Source of the DNA: Flavobacteriales bacterium UBA974
GTDB lineage: Bacteria > Bacteroidota > Bacteroidia > Flavobacteriales_D > Sanyastnellaceae
Length of the DNA: 64,000 bases
Reading direction: 5' to 3'
NCBI GenBank assembly: GCA_002292405.1
Contig: DBBW01000025.1
Location: forward strand, 14,272-78,271
Part shown: in pieces, positions 44,101-51,977 of the stretch
How the letters are laid out: each line of letters begins with the position of its first letter
How positions within the stretch are numbered: position 1 is the first letter of the stretch
Notes under the pieces: generated by a model
Seen by the model: the letters and a program-made list of their open reading frames with translations, nothing else
Databases searched by the model: none
What the model was told of the DNA's origin: nothing
Program-made: the position numbers and the translations under genes

Positions 44101-44351
44101 AGACCCTTCTTATTTATCCTAACCCTGTAATAGGCTCATCAGTACAAATTAACACTTCAAATTTTGCAGGTAATACTTCAATTGAAGTTTACGACCTTCA
44201 AGGAAGAAAGCTTTCTTCTAAGATACTGGAAAACATAAACTCAAGTGAGAGCGTTTTAGTTGACGTTAGCAATCTAAGTAACGGAACTTATGTAGTTCGT
44301 GTTGCGAGTGATGCGAAGTCACTAGCAACAAAGCTGATCGTTAGAAGGTAA
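41139..44351 (+). CDS. Large secreted BNR/sortilin-like repeat protein with T9SS sorting domain
   Basis: The 1070-residue protein has an N-terminal hydrophobic signal, then beta-propeller-like repeats with BNR/Asp-box blocks (GGLWRSNDGANTW, RGIWWSNDGGETF, GGIYRSDDGGISY, YITDNAGIDWT). The opening WQEMGPDNVGGRTRAI is typical of the VPS10/glycosyl-hydrolase-like family in Bacteroidota. The end is a type A T9SS sorting domain (IYPNPVIGSS ... NGTYVVRV). An Asp/Glu-rich stretch near residues 550-730 interrupts the propeller. It is predicted to be at the cell surface or released; the ligand is unknown. Confidence 0.88.
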   Translation: MVSKYLPFVAIAAIALIWNVSSDKNELTDVTYSPRNVENALQREADGAAEITRMLLADLETGEINTQGLSELRENVLKNAAFQARFNTKDADIAWQEMGPDNVGGRTRAIVAVNEELIYAGAVSGGLWRSNDGANTWNQITGMPLIMIASIAVTDNGDIYVGTGSNFDYSGGEGNSGFRGRGIWWSNDGGETFNVVDGTDPGEFNNGNWSSNDALVKHPNYDNRVWYGSNSSFGTIENGVIDINPASGGPGGGVTDITIAPDGSYMLVAATNGLVYRSTNEQFSNFESITAGGSNSGSLPQGGIGRARIAISQDDANHAFALYSTSGGLFYGLYHSENAGQEGSWTVCWPGGVDTSTPLPRAQGVYDLALGIKKGQPDLAYVGGISLWRSGPNQQAEPAAASFDLPGFPYGVHADLHEIIFTEEGTMFVATDGGIYRSDDGGISYTECNNNYNVTQFYGMAHSAGTAVLGGTQDNGSLFIPGDGYFLTDEHAIEVHGGDGFDCAISQVTESPEQTYAWFAASQNGGLARGTVSPGASSNLGDFWDNDISELIDDNGDLGQFYTCLRLYEDTEDEDSQQNIILVNPYGETVTDSTFVLYTNSQNLPLEYTLADGEELLFYDTLVRPERLINEILTEDPDYFWLAPQIAQEQFICSDDTLGVDTIQVIESITILYDSVYAEPIGEWIVYELDADTIFGSDIQFDVVEVCDSMYFYATDTIFGEPGRILVKDPYNTMLSIGFVGSQGVWMTREGLNFNTTPDWIRLGSAPVGGGTKSIEYVVNDEDHGGDVMFVSGWNATLVRFSGLKNVYSQDDVEDHVVMETLISQAGGAITGVSVDPNDANHVVFTVGGYGNVVSGKVRESWNALSESPTFTNIWSVPGLSKMPIYDVVIDSQDESGETIIIGTEYGTYITDNAGIDWTIANLGMALTSEELTAPVFDLKQQWRSETNWSNPSNTGAIYAGSHGRGIFRSDSFLGAEEVVSTVTTSSETLLIYPNPVIGSSVQINTSNFAGNTSIEVYDLQGRKLSSKILENINSSESVLVDVSNLSNGTYVVRVASDAKSLATKLIVRR

Positions 44352-44390
44352 TCAAATAATGATTGACCAATTGTTTTACAAAAGAGGTTA

Positions 44391-44426
44391 AATAAAAAAG
44401 GGAAGCAATTGCTTCCCTTTTTTATT
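44391..44426. terminator. Bidirectional terminator, perfect 36-bp palindrome
   Basis: AATAAAAAAGGGAAGC (44391-44406) and its exact complement (44411-44426) flank AATT. With A-runs on one side and T-runs on the other, it can end both the T9SS gene (+) and lpxH (-), whose stop codon lies inside it at 44422-44424. Confidence 0.9.
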
Positions 44427-45183
44427 TACTTAACGTTAGTTTTCCTTCAATGAGTTTAGCAGAACTATAATGAGTTATCCAATCTCCAATATTTATATAT
44501 CTCGAGGGTGTTGTTCGCTGGCTATTGTTGGGTAATTCCAGGTCAAGTGGGATGTGTCTGTGTCCAAAAATGAAGCAGTCAATGCTGTAATCAGTTTTTA
44601 AGAAATCCACACAATACAAGAATAAATTTTCTTCTTGATTAGATGTAAAAGCCCCTCCACTTTTACCTCCTGCCGCTCTTGAGTTTTTAGAAAGGAAGTA
44701 AGCAAGTTTTATACCTATATCAGGATGTAGCCAGCGGAATATAAACTGAGCCAAACTATTTTTATAAATCTTCTTCGTGATTTTATATCCGTCATCACCG
44801 GGCCCTATCCCATCTCCATGGCCTACTAAACATTTCAACCCATCCCATTCACATATTACGGGAGTATGGTGCACTGTAACACCGATTTCTGACTCAAGAT
44901 AGCCGAAGTCCCATAAATCATGATTACCTAAATGATAATGAACAGGTATTCCGCTGTCAGTTATTTTTGCGATTGTACCCAGTAGCCTAATTCCACCTTT
45001 AGGCACCACATTCTTGTATTCAAACCAAAATTCGAACAAGTCACCAAGTAAATGAATTTCAGTAGCACCTTCAGCTACTGCATTGTTCAGCCATTCTACA
45101 AATTTTAATTCACGTTTGAGGCTGGAATTGTTGTTTGGAACTCCTAAGTGTAAATCAGATGCGAAAAAAACTCTGTGACTCAA
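44422..45183 (-). CDS. lpxH: UDP-2,3-diacylglucosamine diphosphatase LpxH-type, TTG start
   Basis: The 253-residue calcineurin-like phosphoesterase of lipid A synthesis has the five metal motifs ASDLHLG, LGDLFEFW, LGNHD, GHGDG and FGHRH. It makes lipid X from UDP-diacylglucosamine. The only start ahead of the first motif is a TTG at 45183, because an in-frame TAA lies two codons upstream. It lies 10 bp after the TlpA-like gene and near lpxK, making a small lipid A group. Confidence 0.9.
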   Translation of the reverse strand: MSHRVFFASDLHLGVPNNNSSLKRELKFVEWLNNAVAEGATEIHLLGDLFEFWFEYKNVVPKGGIRLLGTIAKITDSGIPVHYHLGNHDLWDFGYLESEIGVTVHHTPVICEWDGLKCLVGHGDGIGPGDDGYKITKKIYKNSLAQFIFRWLHPDIGIKLAYFLSKNSRAAGGKSGGAFTSNQEENLFLYCVDFLKTDYSIDCFIFGHRHIPLDLELPNNSQRTTPSRYINIGDWITHYSSAKLIEGKLTLSK

Positions 45184-45193
45184 AACTTAAGGC

Positions 45194-46381
45194 TTAATCA
45201 AAGAGTTTCTCCAGCTCTGTTTCTAAAGCAGCTCCTCTTATGTGTGTGCGTATAATAACTCCATCTTTTCCAATAAGTATAGCATGAGGGATGCTTGAAA
45301 TACCGTATGCACGTGAAGCCTCATTTCTCCAACCCTGAAGGTCACATACGTGATTTTCCCAGGCCAATCCATCTTTTTCTATGGCTTTAATCCATTTGTC
45401 CTTATTGCTATCGAGTGATACTGAGAAGACCTCAAATCCTTTAGAATGGTACTTTTCGTAAGCACGTACTAGATTTGGATTTTCCCTTCTACATGGCCCA
45501 CACCAAGAAGCCCAAAAATCAATCAGAACAATTTTCCCTTTTAGATCACTAAGTCGTATCGTTTCTCCAGCTGTATTGTTCATGATGATATCCGGTGCTA
45601 CATCACCAGCGGAGTAAGTGCTGTTTTTACCAGATTTTTTTTTCTTAGGGGGCGGTTGGTTAGGAATTGTACGTTGCGAAATTGACTGATCGTATTTCGT
45701 TTTCAACATCGTATAATAGTGAGAATGAGCGTATGTTTTTGAAAGAGATTTAAGCACTGACTTATAAGCAACAGCGTGTTTTTCGGGAGATAGATTTTCT
45801 AGAGCTGCTAACGTCGCGGGGCTTTCAGCATTCGATTTAATAAATTCTAAACTAAGATTTTCTAGTTCTATAATTAATCTGTTCAAAATTTCAGTAGCAG
45901 CTGTTTTATCTTCACCACTCAGTGTACGAATAGAATTCTGAAGAAGCAGCAGAGAATCCTGTTTGGGCATAAGTGCGCCGTAGTATGTAGCTAACAATTC
46001 ACTTGAAGCAGAACCTGTGATTGTAGAATTTATAATGTAACCTTTACCATCCGGAACAGAAGCTGAAACTATTGGAGCCTCTGTTGAGTCAGTAATAAGT
46101 ACAATTGGCCAACGCTTATCTATTATTATTTGGTGGTAGCCTTGACGAAGCGGTTTTTCCGGAGTGATAGAAAACGATCCATCTACACCAGACATGCATT
46201 GAGCAACCTTAATTAACGAACCATTTTTAAAACTTCTAAGCATGATAGGGGTTTCTTCATCAATACCTATAAAAGTTCCAGAAATCATTCCTGCGTTTTC
46301 AACTTCTGTTGGCGCACACCCTGTCAAAAATGTCAGGAATGATATTGCGCTTATAAAAATCTTTACTTTAGTAGAATTCAT
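45194..46381 (-). CDS. TlpA-like thioredoxin-domain lipoprotein with an N-terminal DUF4369 region
   Basis: The 395-residue protein has a lipobox (FLTGC), a DUF4369 beta domain (about residues 30-130, MISGTFIGIDEETPIMLRSFKNGSLI), a helical middle and a C-terminal thioredoxin domain with active site WCGPC and cis-Pro (ISSIPHAIL). Such proteins reduce or isomerise disulfides in the periplasm. Its ATG overlaps the lpxK stop by 4 bp, so it is translated from the lpxK message, although no link to lipid A is known. Confidence 0.88.
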   Translation of the reverse strand: MNSTKVKIFISAISFLTFLTGCAPTEVENAGMISGTFIGIDEETPIMLRSFKNGSLIKVAQCMSGVDGSFSITPEKPLRQGYHQIIIDKRWPIVLITDSTEAPIVSASVPDGKGYIINSTITGSASSELLATYYGALMPKQDSLLLLQNSIRTLSGEDKTAATEILNRLIIELENLSLEFIKSNAESPATLAALENLSPEKHAVAYKSVLKSLSKTYAHSHYYTMLKTKYDQSISQRTIPNQPPPKKKKSGKNSTYSAGDVAPDIIMNNTAGETIRLSDLKGKIVLIDFWASWCGPCRRENPNLVRAYEKYHSKGFEVFSVSLDSNKDKWIKAIEKDGLAWENHVCDLQGWRNEASRAYGISSIPHAILIGKDGVIIRTHIRGAALETELEKLFD

Positions 46382-47403
46382 TTTGCAAATATCGTAGATT
46401 CAACCCACTCATCAACCAAAGCATTCAAAGCAATTTCATTATGCCATTTTACTTCAATAGGGATGATGATCACTTTAGTCCCTTTTAATGTTTCAGAGAA
46501 TTGCTTTAGACGAACTGCGTCTTTCGCGGTGGTCACGATGCCATCTAAATCATCAGACTTCACATAGTCCGCCCAAGTTTCAATATCTTCTTGTTTAAAT
46601 TCATAGTGATCGGAATAAGAATGTCTCCTTACAACATCCCATTTTAAATCCAAACTCTCCATAAATCGTTCATTATCAGTAATTCCGCTAATTGCTAACA
46701 CTCTCGATTTTCCAGAATTTATTTGGGACTGGGTATCTAACCCTGTTGTAATCATCTCTGATGAGAAGATTGATGTACCGGATTTTATATTGTCACTTGA
46801 TCTACTATAAACTACTGCATCGAATTTTTTAATTCTATATTTCAAATCTCGTAAACTCCCCCCAGGAATCAATGCTTCTGTCTTTATAGGGCGATTTGAA
46901 TCAAGAAGTACAATTGATTTATGAGGTATTAACGCTCGGTGTTGTAATCCGTCATCAAGAATAACGAGTTTTACGTTGGGCATTTCTTTTTTAATTCGTT
47001 CCACTCCTTTCAGCCTATTTTCTGAAACAGCTATTGGATGTTCTGGATGTAGTTGTTTAAGTAGAAAGGGTTCATCTCCGAACTCCTGCCAATCGTCATT
47101 TTCACTTACCCATCTGAATCCTTGTGATTTACGACCATAACCTCTGCTTAACAATGCAACATTTTCAGCTCCACCAAGTCTTTTAGCAAAGATGGATAAA
47201 AGGGATGATGCGTGCGGAGTTTTACCTGTTCCTCCCGCGTGAATATTTCCAATAACCAATGTAGGAATATCTGCATACTGAGATTTCAATAGGCCGATAT
47301 CAAATAAAGCATGGCGAATAATCAACACCAATCCATGAAGTGCTGTAATAGGAGATAAAATCACTCTCCTAATAAGGGTCTTAGTAAGTATCTTAGTCGT
47401 CAT
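46378..47403 (-). CDS. lpxK: Tetraacyldisaccharide 4'-kinase
   Basis: The 341-residue membrane-associated kinase has an N-terminal amphipathic segment and the P-loop NIHAGGTGKTPH. The catalytic motif VILDDGLQHRAL (Asp-Asp-Gly) is present, as is SRGYGRKSQG. It phosphorylates the lipid A precursor. The start codon shares bases with the divergent Nif3-like gene: CATG at 47401-47404 is the start on both strands. A GTG at 47364 is an alternative. Confidence 0.93.
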   Translation of the reverse strand: MTTKILTKTLIRRVILSPITALHGLVLIIRHALFDIGLLKSQYADIPTLVIGNIHAGGTGKTPHASSLLSIFAKRLGGAENVALLSRGYGRKSQGFRWVSENDDWQEFGDEPFLLKQLHPEHPIAVSENRLKGVERIKKEMPNVKLVILDDGLQHRALIPHKSIVLLDSNRPIKTEALIPGGSLRDLKYRIKKFDAVVYSRSSDNIKSGTSIFSSEMITTGLDTQSQINSGKSRVLAISGITDNERFMESLDLKWDVVRRHSYSDHYEFKQEDIETWADYVKSDDLDGIVTTAKDAVRLKQFSETLKGTKVIIIPIEVKWHNEIALNALVDEWVESTIFAK

Positions 47404-48520
47404 GGAATCTCAGAATGCCTTGAAGGTACGCGACATTACGCGAGTGTTAGAAGTTTGGGCTCCGCCTGTATTGCAAGAGTCATATGATAACTCAGGATTA
47501 CTGGTAGGTGACCCGAACGCCAAAGTTACGAAAGTACTTGTATCTCTTGATTGTACAGAGGAAGTTATCGCTGAAGCAGAGCAGGAGGGGGCGGAAATGA
47601 TCGTTAGTCATCACCCAGTTATTTTTTCTGGATTAAAGAGGTTGACTGGAAGAAATCATGTTGAACGAACTGTTTTAAGAGCGATTAAGTCTGGAATTGC
47701 ACTTTACGCGATTCATACAAACTTAGATAATATTGTTACAGGCGTTAATCAAGAACTTGCCACAGCTTTAGGATGTACGCCCGAATCCTTGAAGATTCTC
47801 AGACCTAAAGCTGAGCTTCTCCATCTTGTCACTGTTTATTGTCCTCACAATGAGGCTCAGGTTGTCAGGGATGCAATGTTTAAAGCCGGGGCAGGAAGCA
47901 TCGGTGATTACAATAAGGTCAGTTTTAATATTCAAGGGGAGGGAACATTTACGCCTAATGATGGAGCAAATCCAATTGTAGGTAAACTTGGTGAGGATCA
48001 AATTGAATCTGAAACAAAAATAGAGGTATTGGTTGAGAGTTGGCTATCTAAAGCAGTAGTCTCTGCAGCTATAGCGGTTCACCCATATGAAGAGGTAGCT
48101 TATTTTATTGCTCCATTGACAAATAAAGATAAATCTATAGGTGCTGGAATGATAGGAGAATTGGCGCATCCTGTTAAGTGGGAGGATTTTTTGGATGGAG
48201 CAAAAACAGCACTAAGTGCTTCTCATATTAAACATACTAAAGCCCCTAAAGAAATGGTGTCAAGAATAGCTGTTTGTGGTGGCTCAGGCTCATTTTTACT
48301 AAGAGATGCAATGTCTAAAAACGCAGATGTTTTTGTCACCTCTGATTTTAAATATCACGAGTATTTCGATGCAGATGGTAAGATTTTAATTGCCGATGTG
48401 GGGCATTATGAAAGTGAATGGCGAACTAGTGCCTTAATTGCAAACGTTATCAAGCATAAATTCACTAAATTCGCGGTTCGTTTGGCTTCGGTTAATACGA
48501 ATCCTGTTCAAATCCGTTGA
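47402..48520 (+). CDS. Nif3-like dinuclear metal-centre hexameric protein
   Basis: The 372-residue protein is a Nif3/YqfO family member with the middle PII-like insertion. Metal-binding residues are visible in SHHPVIF, HTNLDN and ADVGHYESE. The core LQESYDNSGLLVGD is conserved. The family is widespread and is often called GTP cyclohydrolase I type 2, but its activity remains uncertain. It is divergent from lpxK with overlapping start codons. The coiled-coil gene follows after 18 bp. Confidence 0.92.
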   Translation: MESQNALKVRDITRVLEVWAPPVLQESYDNSGLLVGDPNAKVTKVLVSLDCTEEVIAEAEQEGAEMIVSHHPVIFSGLKRLTGRNHVERTVLRAIKSGIALYAIHTNLDNIVTGVNQELATALGCTPESLKILRPKAELLHLVTVYCPHNEAQVVRDAMFKAGAGSIGDYNKVSFNIQGEGTFTPNDGANPIVGKLGEDQIESETKIEVLVESWLSKAVVSAAIAVHPYEEVAYFIAPLTNKDKSIGAGMIGELAHPVKWEDFLDGAKTALSASHIKHTKAPKEMVSRIAVCGGSGSFLLRDAMSKNADVFVTSDFKYHEYFDADGKILIADVGHYESEWRTSALIANVIKHKFTKFAVRLASVNTNPVQIR

Positions 48521-48538
48521 TTTACAACATAGTGTACT

Positions 48539-49339
48539 ATGGCAAAAACTAAAAAGCCCCTCACAGCCGAAGATAGACTTCGCGCTTTATACGATCTTCA
48601 GCTCATTGATAGCCGCATCGACCGTATCCGTGTGGTACGTGGTGAACTTCCTCTTGAAGTTGAAGATCTTGAAAACGAAATTGGTGGCCTCAAAACTCGT
48701 CTTGAGAAGATGGAGGAGGAAAACGACAATGTATCTCAGCGCGTCAGTGCTTATGAGATACAAATCAGGGAAAGCCAAACTCTTATTGAAAAGTATGAGG
48801 ATCAAAAGAACAACGTACGTAACAACCGTGAGTTTGAGTCTTTAAATAAAGAAGTGGAATACCAAACCTTAGAGATTGAACTTTGCGAAAAGCGTATACG
48901 TGAGTGCAAAGCTCAGCAAGTTCAAAAAGCTGAAGGGCTTGAGAATTTAAGATCTAAAAACACCCAACGTACTGCGGATCTTACAGCTAAACAGTCTGAG
49001 TTGGATGAGATCATCGCTGAAACTCAAGCTGAAGAAGAAGTCCTTCTTAAGCAGAGCAAAAAGATGGCAAAAACGATAGACGAACGTTTACTTCGTACAT
49101 ACTCTCGAATTCGCAGCGCTGCGAAGAATGGTCTTGCTGTTGTGCCAATTGAACGTCAGGCAAGTGCAGGTACTTTTATTAAAATCCCACCACAACGTCA
49201 GATTGATATTGCTCAAAGAAAGCAAATTATCGTTGATGAGCACAGTGGACGTATCCTCGTTGATAAAGAACTTGCAGAGGAAGAGAAGGCACGCATGGAC
49301 ACGATCATGGATAAAGAGCTTAAGAAGCTTAAGCATTGA
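48539..49339 (+). CDS. Coiled-coil protein of the zinc-ribbon (zf-RING_7) family, cysteines lost
   Basis: The 266-residue protein is mostly a long antiparallel coiled coil (residues 15-190) and then has the family's C-terminal region FIKIPPQRQIDI...IVDEHSGRILVD. In zinc-binding relatives the positions around IPPQRQ carry CGGC and C-x2-CG; here they read SAGT and DEHSG, so all four cysteines are absent. The pairing with a Nif3-like gene upstream is a common bacterial order. The function is unknown. A strong terminator follows. Confidence 0.85.
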   Translation: MAKTKKPLTAEDRLRALYDLQLIDSRIDRIRVVRGELPLEVEDLENEIGGLKTRLEKMEEENDNVSQRVSAYEIQIRESQTLIEKYEDQKNNVRNNREFESLNKEVEYQTLEIELCEKRIRECKAQQVQKAEGLENLRSKNTQRTADLTAKQSELDEIIAETQAEEEVLLKQSKKMAKTIDERLLRTYSRIRSAAKNGLAVVPIERQASAGTFIKIPPQRQIDIAQRKQIIVDEHSGRILVDKELAEEEKARMDTIMDKELKKLKH

Positions 49340-49382
49340 TATAGCGGTACGGAAGATTTGCGCTAAGTAATAAATCAAATTA

Positions 49383-49411
49383 AAAAGGGCTCGCTTCATG
49401 CGAGCCCTTTT
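49383..49411. terminator. Bidirectional terminator
   Basis: A 12-bp perfect stem (AAAAGGGCTCGC with GCGAGCCCTTTT) around the loop TTCAT lies between the coiled-coil gene (+) and the outer-membrane protein gene (-). A/T runs on both sides allow termination in both directions. Confidence 0.9.
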
Positions 49412-49443
49412 AGCGTTTATTATTTTATGAAAACGAAGCAATA

Positions 49444-50961
49444 CTACAACCTATAACCAGCTCCGACTGAAATCATCCCCAGGGTTCTCTCAATGTCTAT
49501 AGGAGACAATTGTACAGCGGGGTCCATCAGATAAAGGTCTTCACTGTACCAGGTTCTAGTCCAGGAAAAACCGGCATACCATTGCTCACTCCTAAATTCA
49601 CCTCCGAGACTCGCTTTATATTTTGAGGGATCTGAAATCACGCCTGATTGGACAGAATAAGGAGAAGTGGAAAAACTGCTCCCCATTCTAACCCGCCAAT
49701 TTTTTGCAACTCGGACTTCTAACCCTAGGCGGGCTTCATGACCTCTGTCGTATGAGTCTATGACAGCTTGGTTCTCAGCCTCAAACTCATAGTCGGATGA
49801 TAACCAACCATCAGTGGATTTAAGTTTTCCGCCTTTGTAGTTTACCGTTTCATAATCTGCTGAAAGGAGGGCTAGTTTACCCATCAAAATTGATGCACTA
49901 AATATCGCCCTTCCTGGAGTGATGATTAAATACTCATACCCACCCTCGGGAGATGTTTCACTATAGCTTTCACCATTTTTCCAGGTACTGCTTATAGAGG
50001 TGTTGTAGCTGTCAATTAAATGTAATCTAGTAGGTGAATGAAGTGACAGGCCCAGTCTCATCCAATCTGATACCTTTGCTATGGCTCCTACCCTTAGATT
50101 AAACCCTGTCCCTTCAATATTTAAGTTTTCGGTAAAGGTCCAAGAGACCAATTCTATTTCTTCTTCTAATGGAATTTCCTCGTGACGAGACTCTTCAATA
50201 AATTGGAGTTTCGTTACACCTAGTGTTGCTCCTAGACTTAACCACTCCTTATATGTACTACCCATTGAATACTGTGTCTCTCCCATATTTCCAGACCTTT
50301 CAATCCAACGATTCACAGTAATTGATTCACTTGTGTTAAATGGAGTTATATAGTCTGTGTTGCTAGATCCGTTAGGATCAAGTAGCCAAGCATACCAAGC
50401 AAGTGATGCGGTGTAAGGAAATGCACTGCCGTTATCTAAATCTGCATTATGGGTTCCGTCAGCAAGTGTTTGAAAGACTCCTAGTAAACTTGAGTTTAGT
50501 TGAGCGTTTTCTAGCACGAGGACTTGGTCAAATATTGCTTGTTTTTGATGCGCAATTCCCAGTGTAATAAATGGCCAATCAGGGTGAACACTTGGTATTG
50601 TTAAAGCAATTCCGAATGACCCGATTGTTGCTGAAATATCGGAACTTAGATTTGAAGTTTCACCAAGTGTTGCTTTTGTTTTACTAGAAAAGAGCCCAGT
50701 TGAAATACTTACGTCTCCTCTTCTATATAGTCCTATTCCAGCTGGATTTATTCCCATTGAAGCTATGTCAGCTCCCAAGGCTCCAAATGCACCACCCATT
50801 CCCATTGTGCGAATCGAACCTGTTGGTTGTTTTATTGAGTATCTGAGTACATCAACTTCATTTTGGGCCAAAGAAGTGTCTTGAAAAAATAAAATCGACA
50901 GTCCAAAGAATACAGTTTTACATGCACGCTCTATTTTGCGCGATGACTGAATAAAAATCAT
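49444..50961 (-). CDS. Outer-membrane beta-barrel protein, FadL/OmpP1-like
   Basis: The protein is 505 residues from MIFIQSSRK, with a signal peptide ending near SLAQNE. The first mature segment SGRTMGMGGAFGALGADIASMGINPAGIGLYRRGDVSIS-like (here GSIRTMGMGGAFGALGAD) matches the N-terminal hatch of FadL/OmpP1 and PorV-like barrels. It ends RTLGMISVGAGYRL, a typical barrel terminus. It probably transports hydrophobic compounds. ATG 50961 is preferred over the GTG at 50988, which overlaps the upstream lipoprotein gene by 17 bp. Confidence 0.78.
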   Translation of the reverse strand: MIFIQSSRKIERACKTVFFGLSILFFQDTSLAQNEVDVLRYSIKQPTGSIRTMGMGGAFGALGADIASMGINPAGIGLYRRGDVSISTGLFSSKTKATLGETSNLSSDISATIGSFGIALTIPSVHPDWPFITLGIAHQKQAIFDQVLVLENAQLNSSLLGVFQTLADGTHNADLDNGSAFPYTASLAWYAWLLDPNGSSNTDYITPFNTSESITVNRWIERSGNMGETQYSMGSTYKEWLSLGATLGVTKLQFIEESRHEEIPLEEEIELVSWTFTENLNIEGTGFNLRVGAIAKVSDWMRLGLSLHSPTRLHLIDSYNTSISSTWKNGESYSETSPEGGYEYLIITPGRAIFSASILMGKLALLSADYETVNYKGGKLKSTDGWLSSDYEFEAENQAVIDSYDRGHEARLGLEVRVAKNWRVRMGSSFSTSPYSVQSGVISDPSKYKASLGGEFRSEQWYAGFSWTRTWYSEDLYLMDPAVQLSPIDIERTLGMISVGAGYRL

Positions 50962-50971
50962 AAGCGGGGAA

Positions 50972-51889
50972 TTATTGTCTACGACCACCGGACTTTCCCG
51001 TCGAGTTGCTGGATCTACCCGTTTTCCCTGATTGGCTTCTGTTGCCGTTAGTTCTAGCGCTGGGTCTTGAATTAGGTCTTGAACTAGATCTTGAATTAGA
51101 AATGTTCGTATCGTCTGTTCGAGTAGCGTTGTTATTTATTGTTGAAGGACTTACAGGATCCCAGTTCCAAATAGATCGCGTTTTATTTACGTTAGAATTT
51201 TCACTACTTACATTCGTTGAGTTTGTTACTCCATTTCCAGTTTCTTGAGTTTTGTTTGTGCCCAATCGATCTCCTCTATAGTTGCTGTTAGTAAGTGTAC
51301 CTGTTAGAAGCGGAGTGCGCGGACCGACTAATACTGAGCTAGTAAAAGATGTTTCGCCTCCTGTGTAGCTACCGAAATAACTCCCGCCATTATATCCTCC
51401 GTATCCATAATTGTTGTAGGGATTGTATCCGTATCCTCCATAGCCTAAATTGTTGCAGGGATTGTATCCGTACCCTCCGTAGCCGTAATTGTTGTAGGGA
51501 TTGTATCCGTATCCTCCATAACCGTAATTGTTGTAGTTGTTGAAACCGCAGTTGTTGTAACCTGCTCCGTACGGAGAGAAATAACTGCTTAGGCCTAATG
51601 AATTATAGGGTAGGTTTGAATTGAAATTGTTGTTTGAATATCCTCGGTTATTGATGTATCCACTGTTTTCGTTGTAGTAGTCCTCTTCCGAATCGAGTGA
51701 TTCCAAGTCTTTTAAAGCAAATGCTAGATACTCCGCGTCAGTAATAAATTCTTCTCCTGAGGCCAGGTAGAGTTCATCGGATTCAAGGGAGGAAGTCAGG
51801 TTTGGGCTAATCCCACAACTGATAAATCCAAACATAGAAACTATGATGAGTGGAAGTTTGAAAAATTGTATAGGTAAATCCATGCGCAT
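50972..51889 (-). CDS. Lipoprotein with Tyr/Gly/Asn-rich tandem repeats and a Ser/Asn/Arg-rich tail
   Basis: The 305-residue protein has a signal with lipobox GFISC (Cys25). Residues 122-167 are three and a third copies of a 13-residue unit YGYGGYGYNPYNN; the last 80 residues are a Ser/Asn/Thr/Arg-rich, probably disordered, basic tail. Similar lipoproteins next to proS are, from memory, common in Flavobacteriia and often labelled vitellogenin-like. The function is unknown. A second ATG at 51883 is possible. Confidence 0.75.
   Translation of the reverse strand: MRMDLPIQFFKLPLIIVSMFGFISCGISPNLTSSLESDELYLASGEEFITDAEYLAFALKDLESLDSEEDYYNENSGYINNRGYSNNNFNSNLPYNSLGLSSYFSPYGAGYNNCGFNNYNNYGYGGYGYNPYNNYGYGGYGYNPCNNLGYGGYGYNPYNNYGYGGYNGGSYFGSYTGGETSFTSSVLVGPRTPLLTGTLTNSNYRGDRLGTNKTQETGNGVTNSTNVSSENSNVNKTRSIWNWDPVSPSTINNNATRTDDTNISNSRSSSRPNSRPSARTNGNRSQSGKTGRSSNSTGKSGGRRQ
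51389..51526 (-). repeat. 39-bp tandem repeat inside the Tyr/Gly/Asn-rich lipoprotein gene
   Basis: About 3.4 copies of a 39-bp unit encode YGYGGYGYNPYNN with few changes (C for Y and L for Y in one copy). Units are head to tail with no spacers and keep frame, so this is a coding repeat and not a CRISPR array. Confidence 0.92.
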
Positions 51890-51891
51890 TA

Positions 51892-51924
51892 TATATTTGC
51901 AAGGTAATCAAATTCGTACTTTCG
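51892..51924 (+). promoter_or_regulatory. Possible promoter region of proS
   Basis: TATATTTG (51892-51899) matches the -7 consensus, and TACTTTCG (51917-51924) differs at one base with a TTTG 17 bp upstream of it. Either could start the proS message. The evidence is motif-only in an A+T-rich gap. Confidence 0.35.
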
Positions 51925-51977
51925 CAGTGCGAGATGTTCCTCATATTCATAATTACACGAATCGTACCAAAGTTTAG

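Noticed and set aside
51389..51526. Regular 39-bp repeats resembling a small CRISPR array
   Set aside because: No spacers lie between the units and they keep a coding frame (YGYGGYGYNPYNN), so this is a protein repeat.
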